Source: UBA4810 sp002479215 (GTDB lineage: Bacteria > Desulfobacterota > Syntrophia > Syntrophales > Smithellaceae). From it: a DNA stretch of 64,000 nt. The stretch covers positions 400,341 through 464,340 of the forward strand of contig JBEKVB010000001.1 of NCBI GenBank assembly GCA_049514435.1. Direction: 5' to 3'. Position numbers and translations under genes: made by a program. Positions 25,410-34,641 of this stretch are shown here, piece by piece. The notes below the pieces were generated by a model that was given only the letters and a program-made list of their open reading frames with translations, had not been told where the DNA came from and searched no databases. Each line of letters begins with the position of its first letter. Position 1 is the first letter of the stretch.

Positions 25410-28400
25410 ATGATAAAAGAAAACCCTTACAAAGATTTTGGGACTTTACTTGTCAAATTAAGAAAACAGGGTGGAATTGTTCAACAATCAGACCTAGCTA
25501 GAATGATCAAATCCACGCAACAGACTGTTAGTCGCTGGGAAATGGGTATCTCGCGCCCGCGGGACAAACAGATATCGCTACTTGCTGCTACGCTAAAAGT
25601 TGATCCAGGAAAACTGCTAGCTGCTGCAGGCTATACGGCAAATAAAATGGTAGTAGCAACATTTGATAAGCCTTTCCCACTTGATGCTCTTAATCCAGAC
25701 AGTTTCGAACGCTTCTGCATGGATTTCTTGTCAAAAAAATATCCAGAAGCAGAAGTACACCGAGTGGGTGGACAAGGTCATACCCAGGATGGTGTAGATA
25801 TTGATGCTATCTTTTCAGATAAGACTTGTTATGCTTTCCAGTGCAAACGTGTAGAAAACTTTGGGCCGGATAAGGTTGATAAAGTAGTAGCAAATCTCAA
25901 GAGAAAGGCAAAAAAGAAATTTATTCTTTTAAGCCGTGTTGCTAGTCCTAAATCTCGTGAAGCAGTGAAAAAGCATACGGGATGGGCGATTTGGGACAAA
26001 GAGGACATATCTTTTTATATTAGGCAATTGCCTAAAGACGATCAGAAAAAGCTTGTCGATACATCCTTTCGCGGACAACGTCTAGCTTTACTTGGTGAGA
26101 CAGAGCCTGGCCCTTGGCAAACACCGAAGGAGTTCTTTGCACCATTTATGAATGTGCATGCTGCATTCAGTCATGCATGGCATCTTGTCGGAAGAACGGA
26201 AGATACTCATGCCATCGTTGAAAGTTTATCGAATCATGAAATTGATGCAGTGCTTCTCGTCGGTACAGGAGGGTGTGGTAAATCGCGTGTGCTTAAGTAT
26301 GTGATTGAATCATTTGGCCATATACATAAAGGAGTAACTGTTCGCTTCCTATCTCCAATAGAGGAAGTAACTAACAAAAGCCTCGAAGATCTTGGTGATG
26401 GCAACAAATTGCTTGTTGTGGATGATGCGCATGATCGCGATAATTTGCAACCCCTCTTTCAGCATGCATCAGTCCCGTCCAACAAAACAAAATTGCTGTT
26501 ATCATTTCGTCCTTATGGTCTTGTCAAAATCAAAGCACAAGCAAGCAAATTTGCATTGATGTGGGATAGAGTCTTTGAGAGAAGGCTTGACCAATTAACT
26601 CTTGATCAGGCGACAGAACTCGCTACTCAGGTTTTGAAAGAATTTAACGGCCCGGAAAGTGAAGCTAAAGATATTGCACGATTAACAATCGACTGCCCGC
26701 TTTTTACTGTTATTGGTGCGCAAGTTGTTGCGAAAGAAAAAATCCCACTTGAGTTTGCAAAGAATGAGGACGCTTTTCGCTTAACTCTTTTAGGGAAATT
26801 TCGTGATATTATTGCTGGCGATATTGGAAGCAAGAATGATGCTGATTCAATTAAAAAGATTCTAAATGTCCTCGCTCTCTTGCAACCTTTTCATCCTGAA
26901 GATGAATCAATTGCGGCAATTGTTGAAAAAGTGGAAGGCATAAGTACCGCTGATGCAAACCGACTAATTCGCTTAATTGCAGATGCCGGAATACTATTTA
27001 AACGTGGTGGAAAATTCCGATTATCGCCTGATTTACTTGCTGATTACATCATCGAAGATAGTTGTATCGGATTGAACAGAAAATCAACCGGCTACGCAGA
27101 AAAAGTATTCGATGCAGCAGGTGATTTGCACATCGAACATGTCCTTCTAAATCTTGGGAAACTTGATTGGCGTTTGGCTAATGGCGATCCAAGCAATAGC
27201 CAATTATTAGATGGTATATGGCGAAAATTAAAACCATCAAGTGAATATTCTGATCCTCATATTCATGCCATAATCGCAGTTTCTTATTATCAACCGACGA
27301 GAGCATTGGATTTTGTCCAGTATCTCATATCTGAAGGAAAGTATCTTCGTGATTTACCAAAACTTATAAAAAATGTGGCATATAATTTAGACCATCTTCC
27401 TCGTGCATGCGGATATCTGTGGGAATTGGGCAAAAGTGACAAAAGAAAACTCAATCAAACACCAGAACACGCCATACGTATTCTCACCGAACTTTGCGAA
27501 GTTGAGCCCAATAAGCCAAAAGAATATAATAAAGTAGTTGTTGATTTCGGACTCTCGCTGCTTAATCAAGACGATTCATGGAAATACGCATATTCACCTT
27601 TTGATATACTCAAAGGCATACTTCAGACAGAAGGAAATACAACTGAATCAAATGGTAGGACTGTCTATATTAATTCATTTAATGTAAATTTCTCTTTTGT
27701 TTCTGATCTTCGTTGCAAAGTTATTGATGCAACAATAAAATTACTCACACATCAAAATATAAAAATCGCAATACAGGCGGCTAAATTCCTAGAAGAAAGC
27801 ATTCGATATTCAATCAGAGGAGGATTACGTGATGAATGGACAAAAGAATTTGTTCAAACACTTAATAAAATAGAAAAGAAAATAAAAACTGATAATCTCG
27901 AGCATATTGTTTTAATTGCAGTCGCACGCTCAGTATCATGGCATGCAAATTATGCAGGCGAGGAAACAGCATCAGTAGCTAAGAATATCCTCAAATCTTT
28001 ACCGGACTCACTAGATTTTCGAACGAAACTAGCCTTCATAGACGGATATGGACAAATTCTGGAAAGGAGAGATTTCCGACAGTCTAATCAAAAATGGAAT
28101 AAATCTCTGAACAAGCTTACAGAAGATCTTATTTTAACATACCCAGAGGGGGAACAATTACGTACTTTTCTGGAACAAAATCTTTTGCACATAGAAAAAA
28201 CTGGTAACTCATCACCTCACATACTCTATCGGCTATTAATTCAATCATCATTGTCTCTTGCTCAAGCAACTGTTCAAAATGCGCTTACAAATCAAGCTTC
28301 AAGAACAGCGCCTTTTGCAGGTATGGCTCTCTCAAAACTTCTTAACGAGAAACACGATGACGCTATTGAATTTGCTTTTCGATTCCTTGAAACTAATTCA

Positions 28401-29414
28401 CGTGATCTGCATTTAGCAGTTGGTGAAGGTTATTCTGTTTTAGATGTTGAATCGGAGTGGTATAGTGAAAGAGATATTACTATTCTCAAAAAGGTCCTTT
28501 CATCAAAGGATCAATGGGTTGTTAAAAATGCAGTTAGTGCTTTACGAATCTTGGCAAAAAGTGATCAACAACGAGCGATTGACCTTCTCAAGTTTGTTGA
28601 TATTGGAATATCAACAAATGTTGCCGATGATGTGTTGGTCCTCTTCCAATACGATGAAATAATACCATACCGGTTGCTCACTGAAAAAGATATTGACCAT
28701 TTTCTGAAAAAGCTAATGCGTCTGCCAAAACTTGATGGATATTGGATCGACACTTTTCTATCTAAAATATCTAAAGATCATGCCATGCGAGTAGCTAAGT
28801 TCTTTATGGATCGCGTGGAGTACGCTGCGCAGACTAAGGATTGGCAGTATAGACCATGTAATCACGGACCTTATTGTCAAACACCTCTTCTATTCCGAGA
28901 ATCGCCAGAATTTGGCGCACTTCTTAGGCAAGTGTCACAATGGATGATGTCACACAAAGACGATAATCTATTTCAGCATCGTGCAGGTGAACTATTTAAT
29001 GTCATGTTTAAACCCTATAATGCTGAATTAATAGGTTTTTTTCTCGATTGGATAGAAACAGCAACACCTGCCGATATATGTGTCATCTCACAAATCCTTC
29101 GTGAAGGACATCCTGATTTCATTTTTGAGAACAGACAATTCATCATACGCTTTTTGGATAAGGCTAATCAATATGGAAAAGATTTGTTAAGGGATGCATC
29201 GAGTGCTTTATTTGGATCAACGATTTCTGGAGTTAGATCTGGTACACCTGGGGAACCATTTCCACAGGATATCCGTATGAAAACTGAGGCTGAAAGTGCA
29301 TTAAAAGAGATTCCTACTTTTTCACCGGCATATAAACTATACGAAGATCTCAAAAAGCATGCTGATTATAACATAAAACGCTCTCTTCGCGAACGAGAGG
29401 CTTTTGATGAATAA
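25410..29414 (+). CDS. XRE-HTH / Mrr-like nuclease / STAND NTPase fusion (predicted defence protein)
   Basis: The ATG at 25410 has AAGGA upstream and gives 1334 residues; the ATG at 25389 adds seven and would be almost leaderless. Residues 12-72 form a Cro/CI-type helix-turn-helix (LARMIKSTQQTVSRWEMG). Residues 88-205 look like an Mrr-type endonuclease: E100, the DGVDIDA block with Asp127 and Asp130, and the Q-x-K motif at 144-146. A STAND-type NTPase follows: VGRTED near 260, Walker A GTGGCGKS at 285-292, Walker B KLLVVDDAHD at 333-342, then LLLSFRPYG. The remaining ~800 residues are mostly helical, probably repeats that sense a trigger. The order nuclease-NTPase-helical repeats resembles Avs-type anti-phage proteins. 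Codon use is AT-richer than its neighbours, suggesting transfer. Confidence 0.85.
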   Translation: MIKENPYKDFGTLLVKLRKQGGIVQQSDLARMIKSTQQTVSRWEMGISRPRDKQISLLAATLKVDPGKLLAAAGYTANKMVVATFDKPFPLDALNPDSFERFCMDFLSKKYPEAEVHRVGGQGHTQDGVDIDAIFSDKTCYAFQCKRVENFGPDKVDKVVANLKRKAKKKFILLSRVASPKSREAVKKHTGWAIWDKEDISFYIRQLPKDDQKKLVDTSFRGQRLALLGETEPGPWQTPKEFFAPFMNVHAAFSHAWHLVGRTEDTHAIVESLSNHEIDAVLLVGTGGCGKSRVLKYVIESFGHIHKGVTVRFLSPIEEVTNKSLEDLGDGNKLLVVDDAHDRDNLQPLFQHASVPSNKTKLLLSFRPYGLVKIKAQASKFALMWDRVFERRLDQLTLDQATELATQVLKEFNGPESEAKDIARLTIDCPLFTVIGAQVVAKEKIPLEFAKNEDAFRLTLLGKFRDIIAGDIGSKNDADSIKKILNVLALLQPFHPEDESIAAIVEKVEGISTADANRLIRLIADAGILFKRGGKFRLSPDLLADYIIEDSCIGLNRKSTGYAEKVFDAAGDLHIEHVLLNLGKLDWRLANGDPSNSQLLDGIWRKLKPSSEYSDPHIHAIIAVSYYQPTRALDFVQYLISEGKYLRDLPKLIKNVAYNLDHLPRACGYLWELGKSDKRKLNQTPEHAIRILTELCEVEPNKPKEYNKVVVDFGLSLLNQDDSWKYAYSPFDILKGILQTEGNTTESNGRTVYINSFNVNFSFVSDLRCKVIDATIKLLTHQNIKIAIQAAKFLEESIRYSIRGGLRDEWTKEFVQTLNKIEKKIKTDNLEHIVLIAVARSVSWHANYAGEETASVAKNILKSLPDSLDFRTKLAFIDGYGQILERRDFRQSNQKWNKSLNKLTEDLILTYPEGEQLRTFLEQNLLHIEKTGNSSPHILYRLLIQSSLSLAQATVQNALTNQASRTAPFAGMALSKLLNEKHDDAIEFAFRFLETNSRDLHLAVGEGYSVLDVESEWYSERDITILKKVLSSKDQWVVKNAVSALRILAKSDQQRAIDLLKFVDIGISTNVADDVLVLFQYDEIIPYRLLTEKDIDHFLKKLMRLPKLDGYWIDTFLSKISKDHAMRVAKFFMDRVEYAAQTKDWQYRPCNHGPYCQTPLLFRESPEFGALLRQVSQWMMSHKDDNLFQHRAGELFNVMFKPYNAELIGFFLDWIETATPADICVISQILREGHPDFIFENRQFIIRFLDKANQYGKDLLRDASSALFGSTISGVRSGTPGEPFPQDIRMKTEAESALKEIPTFSPAYKLYEDLKKHADYNIKRSLREREAFDE

Positions 29415-29501
29415 TTTGGCTTTATGGGCAGTCTATAATATTAGCGACGGCGCCCTTTTTTTAAGCCTCCTCACTTGTGCTCTCGCGTCACTTTTATGTG
29501 A

Positions 29502-29610
29502 TTATGGTATATACTCGGGATCGAAATTCGCCATGACCGCCTGACGCGTTTTGTCGATAAGCTCTGAAAGGTATCGGTGGTATAGCCGCTGGTATCGTAT
29601 TCCCTGCGGT
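29502..29610 (-). pseudogene. Remnant of a plsC-type acyltransferase 3' end
   Basis: The minus strand here is closely similar to the last ~90 bp of the plsC gene at 35627-36358. The shared parts translate as DTSGYTT, then LI/LSTKTRQAV and NF(D/N)P(E/A)Y(I/V)P before the stop. One base is missing near the middle, so the frame is broken. Nothing upstream resembles the rest of the gene. It lies immediately downstream of the FAD oxidoreductase gene on the same strand and looks like a leftover of a duplication or recombination. Confidence 0.75.
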
Positions 29611-29652
29611 CGTCATAATGCAGGACGACTCTTTTTTTTATTCCCATGCCGC

Positions 29653-31197
29653 TTAGCGGAAAACCGGCGGCAGGAGCTGCAGATAGTCCTTGCCGGTTAC
29701 GGCACCGGCACACATAAATGCAGAGTGTGCAGCTCCCTCGATGCCGCCTTCGTTGATACGCTTCCCGTAGGTATCACCGGCAAAATACAATCCTTCAATA
29801 GTGGGGCATTTGACGTCCACCCACTCGTCTTCCGGGTGCCTCCAAAGGATGCAGGTATCTCCAACAGTAAATAACATCCATTCCACCGATTTCCTCCAGC
29901 CTTGAAAGGCGGTATCTAGAAACTTCAACATCCGGTCAATCACTATATTTACCTTTTTCTTATCATGGGCTTCGCTATCCAGGATACTGCTCGCCATACC
30001 CATCAGGTGCTTACCTTCAGGCGCGCTTGTAGGCGCGATAGCCGACATAGCCACGATGTCCAGAGGTACATTACCCCTAAACAACCCTTCGCTCTCGGGA
30101 ATCAACATGGAGGTATGGTAGAAAGACCTGGGATCAACTTTGAGTTCGCAGAATTCATGCAGAGGTTTGGTCATGCCGATCTGGGCGGCAACCATTGATG
30201 TATGAATTATTTTTTTAGTTAAGTTGACGAAATCCGGCGGCAGTAAATTCTCCGGGATGAGTTTCAGCAAGACCTTTGGCGGGACAGTGCAGATTACCGT
30301 CGGAGATTTTATTTCCACGGTTTTGCCTTCGATTTCAGCTACCACACCAATCGCCTTTCCATTTTGAATGATAACTTCTTTAACCACGGCATTGGTGACA
30401 ACGTCTCCTTCAGCGTCTTTGACCACGGTGGCAAATCCCTCGGTAATAAAACGATGCCCGGGCGATCCCGCGAAAGCCCAGGAACCATTGGTTATATGCA
30501 CCCTCGTCTCCTGGACTTGCAGAAATACCTTCAGGTTTTCTCCCGCAGAATTCAGCGCCGGGTCATTAATGATCGTCTGGAAAGTCCCCATGGCATAGTG
30601 GAATTCCTGAGCCAGTTCATTTTTGGTTATCCCTTCCACCCAATCTTTCAAGGTCACATGATCGAATTTTTCGGCTTCGGCTATCGTGCGCACCTGAAGC
30701 TTGCGTTTATGTACCTTCACCATCTCGGCGTAATCCTCATCGCTCATCCAATCGTATTTCGATCTTCTGCCCAGAATGTAAGGCTTCCAATTATGGCCAT
30801 ACCAGACAAAGCCTTCATTGGGATAGAAAATCGAAGCCTTGTTAAACAGCGCCAGCGCCTGACTAACGCGCCCCCGGTTGGTAAACCAGGCACCGCGGCC
30901 GCCGGCTTCAAGGACATATCCATCCAGCATTTTCTTTTTTATCATTGTGGACAAATCCGGTTCCGACCGATCGCTGACCCAAGAATGAGCAGATAGCACC
31001 AGCGTCTTGCGAAACTGGTCGGCGTCTGTAATACCTTCACCGCGAAATGATGTAGCCCGTCCCCCAATCTGCGATGAAGCCTCGAGGATGAGAACCTTCT
31101 TATGATCCATCTTTGATAACAGGGCTCCGACAGCTGAACCGGCTATCCCGCAACCAATAACAATAATATCGTAGTTACTCGAAATTTTTGAAGTCAT
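29653..31197 (-). CDS. FAD-dependent oxidoreductase (phytoene-desaturase/amine-oxidase-like)
   Basis: A 514-residue flavoprotein with the dinucleotide-binding motif IVIGCGIAGSAVGALLSK near the N-terminus, then LILEASSQIGGRATSF and a C-terminal FAD contact GLYFAGDTYGKRINEGGIEGA. This pattern belongs to the phytoene desaturase/amine oxidase superfamily. The middle substrate domain (residues 150-400) does not identify a specific substrate. No carotenoid genes are present nearby, so a carotenoid role is not supported. GGAGGAAAG precedes the ATG. Confidence 0.88.
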   Translation of the reverse strand: MTSKISSNYDIIVIGCGIAGSAVGALLSKMDHKKVLILEASSQIGGRATSFRGEGITDADQFRKTLVLSAHSWVSDRSEPDLSTMIKKKMLDGYVLEAGGRGAWFTNRGRVSQALALFNKASIFYPNEGFVWYGHNWKPYILGRRSKYDWMSDEDYAEMVKVHKRKLQVRTIAEAEKFDHVTLKDWVEGITKNELAQEFHYAMGTFQTIINDPALNSAGENLKVFLQVQETRVHITNGSWAFAGSPGHRFITEGFATVVKDAEGDVVTNAVVKEVIIQNGKAIGVVAEIEGKTVEIKSPTVICTVPPKVLLKLIPENLLPPDFVNLTKKIIHTSMVAAQIGMTKPLHEFCELKVDPRSFYHTSMLIPESEGLFRGNVPLDIVAMSAIAPTSAPEGKHLMGMASSILDSEAHDKKKVNIVIDRMLKFLDTAFQGWRKSVEWMLFTVGDTCILWRHPEDEWVDVKCPTIEGLYFAGDTYGKRINEGGIEGAAHSAFMCAGAVTGKDYLQLLPPVFR

Positions 31198-31287
31198 CTT
31201 TCCTCCAATTTTTTTGTCCGGCCTTTTGGCGACATTCGTTCTTATGAGAGAATATTGGGAGATATTAGGCTAGCATCTCTCGTTTTC

Positions 31288-32208
31288 CTAGTAAAAAATT
31301 GCCCGTGATTTGAATTCTTCCAGATTGTTGAGAGTGTTTTCGCAATCCTGTTTTCTTTGTCCAATTCGGGCCTGCTTGGCGATGGTTTCTTCGGAACGGC
31401 GTTGTTTGCCGACGACGTTTTCATTCCAGTCATTGATCAATTGACTGGCATCTCGACATACCTCATTCGTTTTTTTCCGGAGAGAATCAAATCGTTTAAT
31501 CTCGCCCGGATTATCAAATTCAATGCCTTTGAAATAGGCGGAAGCATTGTTCATCCCTGGTTTGATGACGACGCCCGCTGTTGTCTCGATGGCTACCTTC
31601 TCTGTTGGACTCAGTTTGGCAACCACCCAGGCGTGATTGCTTTCCCTCGCAAGTTGCCGGTAGTTCCAGGCGGTGATGTTTTCCTTGATATTCCCTCCCA
31701 TGATCTTCGCCTCGATGCCGTACGTTCTCAGTTGGTTCCAGACGTCGATGGCCATGTCCAGACAGACGAAGTCCCCCGCCAGAGTATAGGAGTGGCTTTT
31801 ATGAAACTCGGCGGCAATTCGTGCCACGATCTGCATTTTGTCCGGGACCTGTAGTATCGGCGGGGCGGCTTGGGATGTCGGGGATGCGGGCGCAGCGATT
31901 ACTTGGGCAGGGGGAGGACTGGAGCTGGGCGGCACCATAGCTGGAGAGACGGCCGTCGCCGGCGGCGGTGTCTTGTCGGCCGGAGCAAGGAAATAGATGG
32001 CGGTAAAAGCAGCCACAATTCCCAGAAGAATGAAAACGGGTACGAGGTATTTACCGATGGGGGCGGGTGGGGTGCTTTCCTGGTGCTCGGCCAAGGGGGA
32101 CGGGATTTTTTTCCCGCAGACAGGGCATTTGAAATGACCTTTTTTCAACGTATGCACAATATCATCTAGGTCATACTCCATATGGCAATGTGGACACTCG
32201 ATATTCAT
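31288..32208 (-). CDS. Zinc-ribbon membrane protein with transglutaminase-like domain
   Basis: A 306-residue protein with three parts. The N-terminus is a zinc ribbon (Cys5, Cys8, Cys28, Cys31), of the MJ0042 type. One membrane helix lies at about residues 52-75, followed by a Pro/Ala/Ser-rich linker to residue 120. Residues 122-220 resemble a transglutaminase-like fold with a possible triad of Cys149 (DFVCLDMAIDVWNQL), His192 (SNHAWVVA) and Glu208 (VAIETTAG). The rest is a charged coiled coil. The domain would lie outside the membrane and the ribbon inside. The function is unknown. A family C promoter module lies about 100 bp upstream. Confidence 0.78.
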   Translation of the reverse strand: MNIECPHCHMEYDLDDIVHTLKKGHFKCPVCGKKIPSPLAEHQESTPPAPIGKYLVPVFILLGIVAAFTAIYFLAPADKTPPPATAVSPAMVPPSSSPPPAQVIAAPASPTSQAAPPILQVPDKMQIVARIAAEFHKSHSYTLAGDFVCLDMAIDVWNQLRTYGIEAKIMGGNIKENITAWNYRQLARESNHAWVVAKLSPTEKVAIETTAGVVIKPGMNNASAYFKGIEFDNPGEIKRFDSLRKKTNEVCRDASQLINDWNENVVGKQRRSEETIAKQARIGQRKQDCENTLNNLEEFKSRAIFY

Positions 32209-32303
32209 GCCGTCTTCCTTGTCTCTAATGCCCCTTATCCCTGGCGAACCACCGTTGCAGAAGCATACTGCTGCACATTTTGATAAGACATTACTTCTTC
32301 ATG

Positions 32304-32374
32304 GGTACATTGTGAAACTGTCAGTCTTGTTTGTCAATTAAATAGTGACCACAAAATGTGAGGTGTGGTGTCGA
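32304..32374 (-). promoter_or_regulatory. Family C promoter module, copy 2 (zinc-ribbon protein)
   Basis: TTGACA on the minus strand (32337-32332), with the dyad CACATTTTGTG (32360-32350) placed so that the CCACA/TGTGG box begins 11 bp upstream. The -10 is poor: CACAAT at 17 bp spacing. The downstream sequence ends in GTCTTATCAA, as in copy 4. Confidence 0.65.
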
Positions 32375-32495
32375 TGAAGGAGAAAGGGATGTGTCGGGAC
32401 ATCCGTCCTTATGAGAAATGTTCACCTGAAAGGGGTAAACAAATAGGCAGGTTGTTACACCCGCCTATTTTGAAAAAACAAATATATATATTTAG

Positions 32496-32822
32496 CTATT
32501 CGATATTGGCGCTAATAACGGATGCCATTTGCATCATATCGATAGTCTGGCCTTCTTGTAACTTTGTAAAATCCGTTACTTTGCCAGTCTTGCTCTTGAT
32601 TTTGGTGTTGTTGAATATTTTAATTAATTTAGCATCAGCCACAATATTCTTGCCGGCGTTTTCCGGCTTACCATTGACTGTTTTGGTTTGTAGTTTGTTT
32701 TTCTTGATATAATCCCACAACTTTTTGGTTATCTCTGTGCGCGGAAGTGAGTTGGCGCCTAGTAATGCCGCCAAGTCCGCTTTCAATTTTACCGGTTTAT
32801 CCAATCCTTTTGCTTCTGCCAT
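32496..32822 (-). CDS. SWIB/MDM2-domain protein
   Basis: A 108-residue, lysine-rich protein. The SWIB fold is seen as LKADLAALLGANSLPRTEIT, KKLWDYIKKNKLQ, and then IVADAKLIKIFNNTKI. A ~15-residue extra segment (TKTVNGKPENAG) sits between the second and third helices, and a second part (TDFTKLQEGQTIDMMQMASV) closes the domain. Bacterial SWIB proteins occur in Chlamydia and several Desulfobacterota and are thought to bind DNA or proteins, but their role is not settled. A strong GGAGG precedes the ATG and a family C promoter lies 60 bp upstream, so the gene is transcribed on its own. Confidence 0.88.
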   Translation of the reverse strand: MAEAKGLDKPVKLKADLAALLGANSLPRTEITKKLWDYIKKNKLQTKTVNGKPENAGKNIVADAKLIKIFNNTKIKSKTGKVTDFTKLQEGQTIDMMQMASVISANIE

Positions 32823-32883
32823 GGCTTATGCCTCCATTCTTTAAATTGTTTTAGTATTTTTTAAATCAGATATTGCGGGGGGG

Positions 32884-32953
32884 AGTATAAGAACTTTCCG
32901 TTTTGTATGTCAAGGAAATATTGACCGCAAAATATGTGGTCTGGTGTCGATGT
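32884..32953 (-). promoter_or_regulatory. Family C promoter module, copy 3 (SWIB gene)
   Basis: TTGACA (32913-32908), 18-bp spacer, TATACT (32889-32884). The dyad is CCACATATTTTGCGG (32939-32925), 11 bp upstream of the -35. It is followed by a run of C residues after the -10, as in copies 6 and 7. Confidence 0.8.
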
Positions 32954-32971
32954 TTTTCGTCGGATTTGGAT

Positions 32972-33009
32972 TGTGTTTATTCGTGAAACTCCAATCCCGA
33001 AAACGAAGT
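32972..33009. repeat. Family B fragment at the 3' end of the APC permease gene
   Basis: The block ttgtgtttattcgtgaaact followed by ccaatcccgaaaacgaag matches the left end of family B at 45265 and 55825. Only the terminal ~40 bp are present. Confidence 0.65.
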
Positions 33010-33023
33010 CTTTATTGCCCGGA

Positions 33024-34484
33024 TCACTCTTCCGGCGATAAAATCCTCAACCTGCTGTGTTTCCGGCTGTAGAAGAAGTAAATGACGATACCTGCCGCCA
33101 TCCAGACAAAGAGACGTATCCAGGTGTCCACCGGTAAAAACGCCATCTGGAGCATGGTCACGAGGGCGCCGGCTATGGGGACGAACGGAACCCAGGGCGT
33201 GCGGAACACGCGCGGGATTTCCGGGTGGCGGTAGCGCAGCACGAGCACGCCGATGCACACAATAACAAATGCCAACAGCGTGCCTATAGAAACCAGTTCA
33301 CCGAGGATATTGATGGGGAAGAGGCCTGAAACAATTACCGCGGTACACCCGGTGAGAATCGTCGGTATGTACGGCGTCTTGAAACGCGGATGCACGCGGG
33401 CAAACCCTGCGGGCAGTAAACCATCGCGCGCCATCGAAAAAAAAACGCGCGGCTGGGCCATGAGCAGCACGAGCACCACGGAACTCAGGCCGGCAATGGC
33501 GCCGATCTTGATGAATGGTCGGAGCCACGCAATGCCCGGGCCTGCGGCATTGACTGCAACTGCAACGGGATCCGGGACTGCCAGGCTCGTATACTTCATG
33601 ATGCCGGTAAGCACCCCAGTCATGAGGATAAAAATGATAGTGCAGATAGCAAGCGAACCCAAAATGCCGATCGGCATGTCGCGCTGAGGGTTGCGCGCTT
33701 CCTGCGCCGCGGTTGAAACCGCGTCAAAACCGATGTAGGCGAAAAAGATCACGCCTGCGCCGCGCACCACGCCGCTCCAGCCGAATGACCCGAATTGACC
33801 GGTATTGTCGGGTAGAAAGGACGACCAGTTGGCAAGCTTGATGAAAAACAGGCCTACGCCGATAAAGAGAACAATAACGATCAGCTTGATAACCACGATG
33901 CCATTGTTAAACCTTGCCGATTCGCGGATACCGATGACCAGTAGTGTGGTCATGAGTCCGACGATAAAAATGGCCGGACAATTCAGGATTGCGCCGGTTG
34001 CGTGCCAGCCGCCCGTGACGGAATAGGACAGCGGCGCCTGGCTGAAAACCGCCGGGATGTTGATATTAAAATCCCTGAGAAAACTGACCACATATCCTGA
34101 CCAACCAACCGCGACCGTTGATGCGCCGAAAAGGTATTCGAGCACAAGGTCCCAGCCGATGATCCACGCCAGAAATTCTCCCAGTGTCGCATAGGCATAG
34201 GTATAGGCGCTGCCCGAGATCGGGATCATTGATGCGAACTCTGCGTAGCAGAGGCCTGCCAGCGCGCACCCGATTGCCGAAAGGACAAACGAAAGCACGA
34301 TTGCCGGGCCGGCGTAATTTGCGGCAGCCTGGCCTGATAACACAAAAATTCCTGCGCCGATAATAACGCCTATCCCAAGGCTTATGAGTCCCCAGGGTCC
34401 GAGGACCCGTTTCAGTTTATGGTGCTCAACCTCAGGCTCCTGCATGATAAGCCGCAGTGGTTTTCGCGCAAATAAACCTTTCAT
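33024..34484 (-). CDS. APC-family amino acid permease
   Basis: A 486-residue permease with 12 or more membrane segments. The signature GLISLIGIGVIIGAGIFVLSG-like segment begins near residue 30 (LISLGIGVIIGAGIFVLSGQ), followed by SFVLSAIGCALAGLCYAEFA, both typical of cationic amino-acid transporters of the YfnA/CAT group. The final loop (RILSPEE) is short. The substrate is not identifiable. A family C promoter lies about 50 bp upstream of the ATG. Confidence 0.92.
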   Translation of the reverse strand: MKGLFARKPLRLIMQEPEVEHHKLKRVLGPWGLISLGIGVIIGAGIFVLSGQAAANYAGPAIVLSFVLSAIGCALAGLCYAEFASMIPISGSAYTYAYATLGEFLAWIIGWDLVLEYLFGASTVAVGWSGYVVSFLRDFNINIPAVFSQAPLSYSVTGGWHATGAILNCPAIFIVGLMTTLLVIGIRESARFNNGIVVIKLIVIVLFIGVGLFFIKLANWSSFLPDNTGQFGSFGWSGVVRGAGVIFFAYIGFDAVSTAAQEARNPQRDMPIGILGSLAICTIIFILMTGVLTGIMKYTSLAVPDPVAVAVNAAGPGIAWLRPFIKIGAIAGLSSVVLVLLMAQPRVFFSMARDGLLPAGFARVHPRFKTPYIPTILTGCTAVIVSGLFPINILGELVSIGTLLAFVIVCIGVLVLRYRHPEIPRVFRTPWVPFVPIAGALVTMLQMAFLPVDTWIRLFVWMAAGIVIYFFYSRKHSRLRILSPEE

Positions 34485-34531
34485 AGTTCAATCCTTGCCG
34501 GATTGATAAGACATTGCTTTTTCATGGTTGA

Positions 34532-34596
34532 TCTATAAAAAACTCAGTTTTGTATGTCAAGAAAATCTTGGCCAAAAAATATGTGGCGGTATCAAT
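34532..34596 (-). promoter_or_regulatory. Family C promoter module, copy 4 (APC permease)
   Basis: TTGACA (34560-34555), 17-bp spacer, TATAGA (34537-34532). The box 11 bp upstream reads CCACATATTTTTTGG (34586-34572). The transcribed leader contains CATGAAAAAGCAATGTC then TTATCAA, similar to the other copies. Confidence 0.8.
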
Positions 34597-34641
34597 GAGG
34601 AGAAAGGGAATGTAACGGGCCATGTTTTTTAATTTGTAACG

